The notes under the pieces: model-generated
Seen by the model: the letters and a program-made list of their open reading frames with translations, nothing else
Database searches by the model: none
Told to the model about the DNA's origin: nothing
DNA from: an uncultured Archangium sp.
Lineage (GTDB): Bacteria > Myxococcota > Myxococcia > Myxococcales > Myxococcaceae
Direction of reading: 5' to 3'
DNA: 7,854 bases
NCBI GenBank assembly: GCA_946479335.1
Contig: CAMLFP010000265.1
Coordinates: 1 to 7,854 of the forward strand
Translations under genes and position numbers: made by a program
Shown here: piece by piece, positions 1-7,000 of the stretch
Position numbering within the stretch: position 1 is the stretch's first letter
Layout: each line of letters starts with the position of its first letter

Positions 1-496
1 TCGGCTCGAAGAGAATCACCGCGCACTCCAGGCGGTGGTCGAAGGGCTTCTCGCACAGCGACTCCAGCGCGAGGTTGGCCGCGAGGCCCGGGTCGCCGTC
101 GTCTTCGAGCGAGCGCTTGAGCGCCTCGAACGCCGCGTCGAGCGCGTGCGCCAGCGGCCGGCCTTCGCGGTCGACCACGCGCAGCGAGATGAACGCGAAG
201 CGCTCGTCGGCCAATTCGACGCCCGCGAACAGCTCCGGCACCGCGTGGGCGATGCGCTGCTCGATGACCGAGAGCTCGAAGCGCGGGTACACCTTCGCCC
301 AGAGGGTCGCGTCGGGCTCCGGCCACGGCGCTTCATCGTCGTCGGGGAGCTTCGGCGCGGGCGGGCGGCGCGTCGACACGCGCTCGGCCTCGATGATCAG
401 CGGCGCGTCGCAGTAGCCGCACGTCACCCGCGTCGCGTTCTCGGGCACTGACAGCGGCGCGCCGCAGGCCGGGCAGTGCGGAGCCTGGATTCGCAT
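1..496 (-). CDS. Zinc-ribbon protein, function unknown (C-terminus cut by window edge)
   Basis: The minus strand stays open from ATG at 496 to the window edge, giving the first 165 residues of a protein I do not recognise. Residues 8-29 form a clear treble-clef or zinc-ribbon motif: CPACGAPL (Cys8, Cys11), 14 residues, then CGYCDAPL (Cys26, Cys29). A proline- and acid-rich linker (about 41-57) follows, then a mixed alpha/beta region with segments such as FELSVIEQRIAHAVPELF and RFAFISLRVVDREGRPLAHAL. Composition is normal for a real protein, unlike the Arg/Ser-rich frames overlapping it. The ATG sits just before the first Cys pair; no convincing ribosome binding site precedes it. It lies downstream of the cold-shock gene on the same strand but behind that gene's terminator, so it is probably separately transcribed. 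The four cysteines suggest zinc binding; nothing visible gives an activity. Confidence 0.8.
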   Translation of the reverse strand, partial: MRIQAPHCPACGAPLSVPENATRVTCGYCDAPLIIEAERVSTRRPPAPKLPDDDEAPWPEPDATLWAKVYPRFELSVIEQRIAHAVPELFAGVELADERFAFISLRVVDREGRPLAHALDAAFEALKRSLEDDGDPGLAANLALESLCEKPFDHRLECAVILFEP

Positions 497-524
497 GGCG
501 CCGACGTTGCCACAGAAAATTCGA

Positions 525-559
525 AGGCCCAGCCTCCTTCGAAAAGGAGTGCTGGGCCT
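525..559 (-). terminator. Intrinsic terminator of the cold-shock gene
   Basis: A 15-base-pair stem has arms 525-539 and 544-559, one bulged base (550), and a CGAA loop at 540-543. Read on the minus strand it lies 45 bases past the cold-shock stop codon and is followed, five bases beyond the stem, by TTTTCT. The plus-strand side has no T tract, so the direction is minus. The U tract is short and displaced from the stem, so termination may be partial and allow some read-through into the zinc-ribbon gene. Confidence 0.65.
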
Positions 560-603
560 GTCGTGGACTTCAACTGCTTGCGAAGTCGCGAGTCGTCAGC
601 TGA

Positions 604-810
604 TTAGCCGACGATGCGGACGTTGGCCGCCTGGAGCCCCTTGGGGCCGCGGTTCACGTCGAACTCCACCTTCTGGCCTTCGGCCAGCGTACGGAAACCA
701 TCCGACTGGATGGCCGTGTGGTGACAGAACACGTCGTCACCGCCGCCGTCCTGGCTGATGAAACCGAAACCCTTCGCATCGTTGAACCACTTCACAGTAC
801 CGAGAGCCAT
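604..810 (-). CDS. CspA-family cold-shock protein
   Basis: This is a complete 68-residue single cold-shock domain, the normal length for bacterial Csp proteins. It starts [19 protein letters not shown], with RNP1 as KGFGFI (residues 13-18) and RNP2 as VFCHH (27-31). The aromatic nucleic-acid-binding surface (Trp8, Phe9, Phe15, Phe17, Phe28, His30, His31) is intact. The family binds single-stranded RNA and DNA in the cytoplasm and melts mRNA structure. The VFCHHTAI form of RNP2 and the [10 protein letters not shown] ending are, from memory, typical of Myxococcus Csp proteins. The frame is open upstream to 906, but family length and the conserved N-terminus place the start at 810. A purine-rich GGAAAG lies 13-18 bases upstream of that start, a poorly spaced ribosome binding site. 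Which csp paralogue it is cannot be told. Confidence 0.96.
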   Translation of the reverse strand: MALGTVKWFNDAKGFGFISQDGGGDDVFCHHTAIQSDGFRTLAEGQKVEFDVNRGPKGLQAANVRIVG

Positions 811-880
811 TTGCTTGTTCTGCTTTCCAAAAAACCGGCTTGCGTCATGCCTACCGGACACCGCGCTTTTTTGCGGTGCG
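811..880 (-). promoter_or_regulatory. Structured 5' leader of the cold-shock gene
   Basis: Read on the minus strand toward the start codon, the leader has three elements. A hairpin has CACCGC/GCGGTG arms (plus-strand 859-864 and 873-878) and an A6-containing loop. A second possible pairing joins two CCGG copies (plus-strand 854-857 and 835-838) and is followed directly by T6 (829-834). GGAAAG and the ATG come after that. The A6 of the first loop (867-872) can also pair with this T6, so alternative folds exist. Structured leaders are common in cold-shock mRNAs, where they govern temperature-dependent stability and translation. The transcription start and promoter could not be placed. Confidence 0.4.
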
Positions 881-988
881 CAGTGACCAGTATCCGCATT
901 CCTCACAAAGGGGAAGAGGGGCCACCGGTTGATCAGCTAACCATCTGGAATCGTTGCCTCCCCGGGTGAGGGGTGTAAGCGCGGAGGC

Positions 989-2089
989 ATGAAGAAGGTC
1001 TTTGGCGCGCTCGTGGGGCTCTCGCTGGTGGTGTCGCTGGGCGTGCTCTGGCTGGCGCGCAGCCGCAGCCACGCCCCGGTCACCGCGGAAGACTTCGCCC
1101 ACCTCCCGAAGGGCCCCGCGCCGAAGGCGCTCTTCGTCGCGCCACCGTTCTCCTTCACGGCCCACACCGGCCAGCTGACGACGGGGGAGTCGCTGCGCGG
1201 CCAGCCCTGGGTCGCCAACTTCATCTTCACCACCTGCCGCACCGTGTGCCCGATGTTGACGGCGAAGATGGTGCGGCTCCAGCGCGCCCTCGACGGCGTG
1301 CCCGTGCGCTTCGTCAGCTTCTCCGTCGACCCCGACCACGACACGCCCGAGGTGCTGGCGGCGTACGCGAAGCAGTGGAACGCGGGCGAGGCGCGGTGGT
1401 CGTTGCTGGCCACCACCCCGCAGGGCCTCGCCGACGTCGCCGCGGGCTTCCACGTCACCGCGCAGAAGACCGATGGAGGCCTCGACGCGGTGATGCACAG
1501 CTCCGTCTTCGTGCTGGTCGACGCGAACGGGGTGGTGCGCGGCATCTACGACTCCGACGAGCCGGCCGACTTCACGGCGCTCAAGGGGGCGGTGCACGCG
1601 CTGACCCGCACCGCCGAGGCGCCGCCGCCCGAGGCGCGCAGCGGGGAGGTGCTCTTCCACGAGCTGTCGTGCACCAACTGTCATGAGAACGACGCGCTGG
1701 CGCCGCCGCTCGGTGGGCTCCTCGGCCGGCGCCGCGAGCTCGAGTCGGGGCTGCTGGTCACCGCCGACGAGGCCTACGTGCGCGAGTCCATCCTCTCGCC
1801 GGCCGTGAAGCGGGTGAAGGGCTACCCGCTCCAGATGCCGTCGTACGCGGAGCAGCTCTCCGCCGATGAGCTCGACCGGCTGGTGGCGTTTGTGTTGACG
1901 CTCCGCAAACCAGACATTGAGGAAATGTCTGGGATAGCGGTGGCGGTCGACCCCGTTTGTCACATGAAGGTGCGGGTCACCGCCGACGCGATTTCCCTCG
2001 AGGCAGACGGCGGTGCTCCCCGGTATTTCTGCTCGGCGTGGTGCCGCGAACGTTACCAGGAGAACCCAGGCGCCTACCCTGAGCCGTAA
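989..2089 (+). CDS. SCO1/SenC - cytochrome c - YHS triple-domain fusion, membrane-anchored
   Basis: The protein has 366 residues. Residues 2-22 (KK, then a hydrophobic stretch ending WLAR) are an N-terminal signal anchor, putting the rest in the periplasm. Residues about 45-205 form an SCO1/SenC thioredoxin-fold domain with all three expected copper ligands: CRTVCP (Cys83, Cys87) and His170 in MHSSVFVLVD. SVDPDHDTP (112-120) is also conserved. Residues about 218-306 form a class I cytochrome c domain with heme motif CTNCH (228-232) and probable axial Met283 in QMPSY. Residues 321-363 form a YHS domain: DPVCHM (324 Cys), then YFCSAWC (348 and 352 Cys) and ENPGAY; such domains are associated with metal handling. 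SCO proteins load copper into the CuA site of cytochrome oxidase. SCO-cytochrome c fusions are known, while the YHS addition looks unusual to me. GGAGG lies only one base before the ATG, so GAGGGG further upstream may be used; no later Met suits. No oxidase gene is adjacent. Confidence 0.93.
   Translation: MKKVFGALVGLSLVVSLGVLWLARSRSHAPVTAEDFAHLPKGPAPKALFVAPPFSFTAHTGQLTTGESLRGQPWVANFIFTTCRTVCPMLTAKMVRLQRALDGVPVRFVSFSVDPDHDTPEVLAAYAKQWNAGEARWSLLATTPQGLADVAAGFHVTAQKTDGGLDAVMHSSVFVLVDANGVVRGIYDSDEPADFTALKGAVHALTRTAEAPPPEARSGEVLFHELSCTNCHENDALAPPLGGLLGRRRELESGLLVTADEAYVRESILSPAVKRVKGYPLQMPSYAEQLSADELDRLVAFVLTLRKPDIEEMSGIAVAVDPVCHMKVRVTADAISLEADGGAPRYFCSAWCRERYQENPGAYPEP
1907..1932 (+). other. Perfect hairpin and AT-richer seam between cytochrome c and YHS parts
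   Basis: Inside the fusion gene, CCAGACATT (1910-1918) and AATGTCTGG (1924-1932) form a perfect nine-base-pair stem around the loop GAGGA. It falls on the linker between the cytochrome c and YHS domains (residues 307-315). An in-frame ATG (1925-1927) lies in the 3' arm, directly behind the purine-rich loop. No T tract follows, so it is not a terminator for the plus strand. It may be a translation-control element or a relic of the joining of two genes. Confidence 0.5.
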
Positions 2090-2181
2090 CGTGACGCGGC
2101 CAGTTCTGTACAAGTGACAGCCGGCCGATCCAAAAGTCGCGTTGTATTCAAATGCATCGAAAGTGGGCGGCACATCGGAGG

Positions 2182-2198
2182 CGCGCAGAATCTGCGCG
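2182..2198. promoter_or_regulatory. 17-base palindrome upstream of the OmpA/adhesin operon
   Basis: CGCGCAGA-A-TCTGCGCG is a perfect inverted repeat of eight-base arms around one central base, ending 36 bases before the OmpA-protein start codon. Its size and symmetry fit a binding site for a dimeric regulator; folded as RNA it would make a short hairpin in the leader. It lies in the 145-base gap after the SCO fusion gene, where I see neither a convincing sigma70-type promoter nor a terminator with a T tract. Function is inferred only from symmetry and position. Confidence 0.4.
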
Positions 2199-2234
2199 GC
2201 TCATCAGCGCGTAGTTCTTGTTTCAGGGGGAAGC

Positions 2235-4004
2235 ATGCGAATCGCAGTCGGGCTGTTGTGTTGTGTGGTGGGCGGGCAGGCGTGGGCGCAGACCTCGCTG
2301 CCGACGTCGGGGCTTGACCGGCTGGTGCTGACGCCGGGCTCGGGGCCGGTGGTGGGCGGCGACGCCGCGACGCTGGAGCAGGGCCGGTTCCGCGTCGCCC
2401 TGGCCGCGAATTACGAGCGCAACCCGCTGCTGTTGACCATCACCAACGCCGACGGCACGACGACGCGAAAGCAGATCGTCGGGAACCGCCTGCAGCTCAA
2501 CCTCCTCGGCGCGGTGGGCCTGTTCGACTGGCTCGACCTGCAGTTGCAGGTGCCGCTCACGGTCTTCCAGCGCGGAGACACGCTGCAAGACGTCGGGCTC
2601 ACGCAGCCCCAGAGCTTCGGCGTGGGCTCGCCGGTCATCGGCCTGCGCGCGGGCATCCTCCGGCAGAAGAGCGCGCCGCTCGACCTCGCCATCCAACTCG
2701 CGGTGGCGCTGCCGCTGGGCACGCCGGGGGCGCTGACGGGCGGCCGCTTCTCGGTGTTGCCCTCGATTCACGCCGGCAGGAGCTTCGGCAACCTCGTGCA
2801 CCTCGCGCTCTCGTTCGGCGCGGCCATCGAGGCGCGCAAGGCGGTGGGGGCCTCGGCGGTAGGCAGCCTGCTGGAGCTCAACGGGCTGCTGGGCATCGGC
2901 GACACCATTCGCGGCGAGCTCATCTCGCACAACCAGTTCTCGGTGGCGGGCGCGGGCCCCACCAGCGAGCTGCTCATCGGCGGGCGCATCCTCGCGCCGT
3001 TCCCGGTCGACTTCTTCCTCCACGGCGGGCCGACGTTCGGCACCGCGCCCGGCGCGCCCACCTTCCGCGTCATCGGCGGCATCGGCGTGGGCACCGCGTA
3101 CAAGAAAGCGGTGGTCGACCCCTGCACGCTGGCCACGCACACTCCGGAGCAGTGCCCGGCGCTCGATGACGACGGCGACGGCGTGGTGAATGGCCGTGAC
3201 ACGTGCCCGACCGACCCGGAGGACCGCGACGGCTTCCAGGACGAAGACGGCTGCCCGGAGCTCGACAACGACAAGGACGGAATCCCCGACGCGCAGGACA
3301 AGTGCCGCGACGTCGCCGGCGTGTTCGCCTTCGAGGGCTGCCCGGTGCCCGACGCTGATCATGACGGCGTGATGGACGCAGATGACCAGTGCCCGACCGA
3401 GCCCGGCCCCGCGAACCGCCAGGGCTGCCCGTTCCGCGACCAGGACAACGACGGCGTCGAAGACTCGCACGACAAGTGCCCGGCCGAGGCCGGCCTGCTG
3501 GAGCTCAAGGGCTGCCCCGCGAAGGACACCGACGGCGACAGCGTGGCCGACCACCTCGACAACTGCCCCGCGGAGAAGGGCGTGCCGGAGAACCAGGGCT
3601 GCCCGAAGAAGAAGCAGCAGCTGGTGGTCATCACCCGCGACCGCCTCGTCATCAAGGACAAGGTCTACTTCGCGACCGGCAAGTCGAAGATCCTCCCGAA
3701 GTCGTTCCCGCTGCTGAACCAGGTCGCCGACGTCATCAACGGCCACCCGGAGATCGCGCGCGTGGTGGTCGAGGGCCACACCGACTCGGTGGGCAAGCCG
3801 GAGACCAACCGCAAGCTCTCGCAGGACCGCGCCAACGCGGTGATGACGTACCTGCTGGGCCGCAAGGTCGACGCCTCGCGGCTGTCTGCGCGCGGCTACG
3901 GGCCCGACAAGCCGGCGGCGACGAACGACACCGCCGCGGGGCGCGAACAGAACCGTCGAGTCGAATTCACACTCCCAGGGGCCGATGAAGGAGGTGCGCC
4001 ATGA
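2235..4004 (+). CDS. OmpA-family outer-membrane protein with thrombospondin type 3 repeats
   Basis: The protein has 589 residues. The start at 2235 is chosen because it follows AGGGGGA and opens a classical signal peptide (MRIAVGLLCCVVGGQAWA, cleavage before Gln19); upstream in-frame Met codons would bury the signal. Residues about 45-290 alternate hydrophobic and polar residues and are glycine-rich, as in an outer-membrane beta-barrel. Residues 311-456 are calcium-binding thrombospondin type 3 repeats (DDDGDGV, DNDKDGI, DADHDGV, DQDNDGV, DTDGDSV) with ten cysteines. Residues about 474-580 are an OmpA C-terminal domain containing GHTDSVG and LSQDRA; Asp517 and Arg532 match the pair that binds diaminopimelate in peptidoglycan. 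Expected role: an outer-membrane protein tethered to the cell wall. Its stop codon overlaps the start of the adhesin gene, so the two are probably made together. The architecture is broadly like myxobacterial TraB, but orthology is not shown. Confidence 0.93.
   Translation: MRIAVGLLCCVVGGQAWAQTSLPTSGLDRLVLTPGSGPVVGGDAATLEQGRFRVALAANYERNPLLLTITNADGTTTRKQIVGNRLQLNLLGAVGLFDWLDLQLQVPLTVFQRGDTLQDVGLTQPQSFGVGSPVIGLRAGILRQKSAPLDLAIQLAVALPLGTPGALTGGRFSVLPSIHAGRSFGNLVHLALSFGAAIEARKAVGASAVGSLLELNGLLGIGDTIRGELISHNQFSVAGAGPTSELLIGGRILAPFPVDFFLHGGPTFGTAPGAPTFRVIGGIGVGTAYKKAVVDPCTLATHTPEQCPALDDDGDGVVNGRDTCPTDPEDRDGFQDEDGCPELDNDKDGIPDAQDKCRDVAGVFAFEGCPVPDADHDGVMDADDQCPTEPGPANRQGCPFRDQDNDGVEDSHDKCPAEAGLLELKGCPAKDTDGDSVADHLDNCPAEKGVPENQGCPKKKQQLVVITRDRLVIKDKVYFATGKSKILPKSFPLLNQVADVINGHPEIARVVVEGHTDSVGKPETNRKLSQDRANAVMTYLLGRKVDASRLSARGYGPDKPAATNDTAAGREQNRRVEFTLPGADEGGAP
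3165..3602 (+). repeat. Thrombospondin type 3 repeat block, 29-residue period
   Basis: Five DxDxDG-type calcium loops begin at residues 311, 344, 373, 402 and 431 of the OmpA protein. The last three intervals are exactly 29 residues. Cysteines recur at the same period in two series (357/386/415/444 and 369/398/427/456), giving a DxDxDGV...CP...GCP unit. The first unit is longer (33 residues) and has a PEDRDGFQDEDGC insertion. The block should be a rigid, calcium-dependent, disulfide-braced rod between barrel and peptidoglycan-binding domain. Confidence 0.9.
3988..3996 (+). promoter_or_regulatory. Consensus ribosome binding site of the adhesin gene, with ATGA coupling
   Basis: AAGGAGGTG within the last codons of the OmpA-protein gene is a full match to the anti-Shine-Dalgarno consensus, four bases before ATG at 4001. 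Start and stop overlap as ATGA (4001-4004). The strong site plus overlap indicates translational coupling and fixes the adhesin start. Confidence 0.88.
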
Positions 4005-7000
4005 AGCGCGCGTGGTTGATGTCGTTGATGCTGGTGGTCTCGTGCACGCAGGTGCAGGGCCCTCCGAACGGGGAAATTCAGATTGAGCGCGCGGCGGTGA
4101 CGAACACCTTCGCCGCCGGGTCGCTCATCGTGCCGATGGACAACACGTTCCAGAACGACGGCATGCTCAAGGCGTACGGCCTCGTCTACAAGCTGTTGTC
4201 GAACGGCATCTCCGTGCACTGGGCGGTGCGCGGCGACAAGACGGCCAACACCGCGGTCGACTTCGCGGCGTCGGCGCAAGACGTCACCACCATGAACACC
4301 GTCAGCGCGATGTACCGCGGCGGCCCGTTCATCATCGACTCGGCGCAGGCCGCGGCGGCGACGCCGCTCATCACCGCGTGGCTCCTCTCGAACCCCTCGG
4401 TGCACGTGCACCGCGCGACGGCCGACTTCTCGGCCGACGTGACGGAGGTGCTGCGCGCCGCGCCGCGCGTGGCGGTCTTCGAAGACGACAACGAAGACAT
4501 CGCCTTCGGGGTGTTGAACGCCGCGGGCATCCCCGACTCCGCGGGGAACGCGTGGGCGAGCGCCAGCCCCGACGTGCTGACGGTGGCGGAGATCTCCGGC
4601 CCCACGTCGGGCGGCACCACCGGTGACGGCGCGCTGCTGCGCTCCGACGGCACGCCCGCGTACCATTTCCTCGCGTCGATGCACTGGGACCAGCCGGTGG
4701 GCGAGGTGGTGCGCGAGGTGCGCGTGTGGCTCGACGCCAGCGCGCTCTCACACGCGTACATGCAGTGCAACGCGGTCAACGCGTTCGAGAACAACACCAA
4801 CGGCCGCTACCTCACCACCGGCGGCGTCGGGCAGGAGACGCAGACCACCTGCATCCTCATCATCTGCTCCACCAGCGACCTCAACCCGCCGAACCCGGTG
4901 GTCAACCGCGCGCCCGCCGACCTCTTCGACCAGTACGACGGCACGCTGACCCTCGACACCGGCTCGCTGCAGTCGATGGGGCTGGCCAACGGCAGCAGCT
5001 TCAAGACCGGCGTGAAGGTGCTGCTGGCGGGCACCGGCTCCGGCAACACGCGGCTGGCCTTCGTGCGCGGCAACCTCGATGGCAGCGCGTCGAACGGCAT
5101 CGTCAGCTACCTCACCGGCCACGACTATTCGACCACCACGCCGGTCAGCAGCAACCCGCTGACCAACGGCGCGCGCCTGATGCTCAACGCGCTGTTCGCC
5201 TCCAGCGTGGCGGGCACCTCGGGCCAGCCCAACGTCTCGCTCACCAAGTCGGGCGTCGCGTTGACGCGTTCGCCGACCGTGACGTGGACCATCAACTACA
5301 CGAACTCCGCGGGCGCCGGCGTGGCCGAGAGCGCGGTCATCGAAGACGTGCTGCCCGCGGGCACCACGCTGGTGTCGTCGACGCCGGCCGCCGCCACCGA
5401 CGGCGGGAGCGTCTCCTGGCAGCTGGGCTCCCTCGCGCCCGGCGAGACGGGCTCGGTCTCGGTCACCGTCAACGTGGCCGGTGACGGCGCGTACGTGAAC
5501 CAGGCGAAGCTGCGCTACCAGGTCGGCCTCACCGCCGGCGAGGTGAGCAGCAACCCGTCGTCGACCACCGTCGACACCACGCCGCCCGACGGCGTCATCA
5601 GCAGCACGCCGCCTGCGCGCAGCAACGACTCCACGCCCGACTTCACGTTCTCGTCGAGCGAGACCAGCACGTATGAGTGCTCCCTCGACGGCGCGGCGGG
5701 CTTCACCTGCCCGGCCGCGTACACCGTGAGCCCGGCGCTGACCGACGGCGCGCACACCCTCACCGTCACGGCCATCGACACCGCGGGCAACCGCGACCCC
5801 AGCCCCGCGACGTACACCTGGGTCACCGACACGCAGGCGCCCGCCGCGCCGGTCATCTCCACGCCGGCCACCGGTGACACCACCTCGGCGCAGCCCACCA
5901 TCAGCGGCACCGCGGAGCCCGGCAGCCTCGTCGCGGTCAGCGTCGACGGGAACCTGCTCGCCACCGTCAACGCCGACGCCAACACCGGCGCGTGGAGCTA
6001 CACGGTGACTCCCGCGCAGGCGTTGAACAGCGGGAGCCACACCGTCAGCGCCACCGCGCAGGACCAGGCCACCAACGTCAGCGCCCCGGCGTCGAACACC
6101 TTCACCGTCGACACCTCGGCGCCGGGCGCGCCGGTCATCACCGCGCCGGCCAACGGCAGCTTCACCAACACCCAGCCGGTGACCGTCACCGGCACGGCGT
6201 CGCCGGGCTTCACGGTGCACGTGGTGGTCGACGGCCAGCCCGAGGTGCAGGTGACCGCCGACAACACCACCGGCGCGTGGAGCCTGGTGCTGCCGGCCCA
6301 GACCGAAGCGCAGCACACCGTGCGCGCGACCCAGTCGGCCACCCCCGCGGGGACGCAGGGCGCCGCGGCGGTGAGCGTCTTCACGGTCGACACCACCGCG
6401 CCGGGCGCGCCGGTCATCACCGCGCCCGTCAACGGCTCCACCATCGGCACGCAGAACCCCGACGTGCGCGGCACCGCGGAGCCCTTCTCGACGGTGACCC
6501 TCAGCGTCGATGGCGGCGGGCCGCTCACCGTCACCGCTGACGCCGATGGCAACTGGCACTACGTGCTCCCCGCGCTGACCGAGGCCCAGCACACCGTGAC
6601 GGCGACGGCCACCGACCGCGCGGGCAACGTCAGCGGTGCGGCGTCGACGACCTTCACCGTCGACAAGACGCCTCCGGGCGTGCCGGTCATCACCGCGCCC
6701 ACCGGCGTCACCAACGACGCGACGCCCACCGTCGTAGGCACGACGGACGTGGGCACGACGGTGCAGGTGTTCGTCGACGGCGTCTTCGTCGGCAACGCCA
6801 CGGCCGACGCCTCCGGCAACTGGAGCTACACGCTCACCACCGCCCTGGGCGACGGCACGCACCAGCTCTCGGCCTCGGCCATCGACACCGCGGGCAACGC
6901 GTCGGCGCAGTCGATGCCGGTCACCGTCGTCATCGACACCCAGGCGCCCGCAGCGCCGGTGGTGCTGACGCCCGGCGCGGGCACGGCCACCAACCAGGCG

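Noticed and set aside
35..451. Plus-strand open frames opposite the zinc-ribbon gene
   Set aside because: Arg-rich products; the minus strand has a coherent protein with two CxxC pairs.
811..906. Extended N-terminus of the cold-shock protein from an upstream ATG at 906
   Set aside because: Cold-shock proteins of this family are about 65-70 residues and start at M(A)xGTVKWF; the upstream part lies in the structured leader.
927..942. GGTT-GATCAGCT-AACC inverted repeat in the divergent spacer
   Set aside because: Only four-base arms match; too weak to call an operator.
2098..2126. Possible hairpin after the SCO fusion stop (CTGT/ACAG with flanking GGCC copies)
   Set aside because: Short interrupted stem and no T tract, so not called as a terminator.
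851..2173. Minus-strand open frame of 440 codons across the SCO fusion gene and csp leader
   Set aside because: Low-complexity Arg/His/Val-rich product with no recognisable motif; the plus-strand frame has three clear domains.
2142..2234. Upstream ATG giving 31 extra residues on the OmpA protein
   Set aside because: It would place non-hydrophobic sequence before a classical signal peptide, and the 2235 ATG has a good ribosome binding site.
2223..3779. Minus-strand open frame of 518 codons opposite the OmpA-protein gene
   Set aside because: Composition is an antisense artefact, and the opposing frame encodes TSP3 and OmpA domains.
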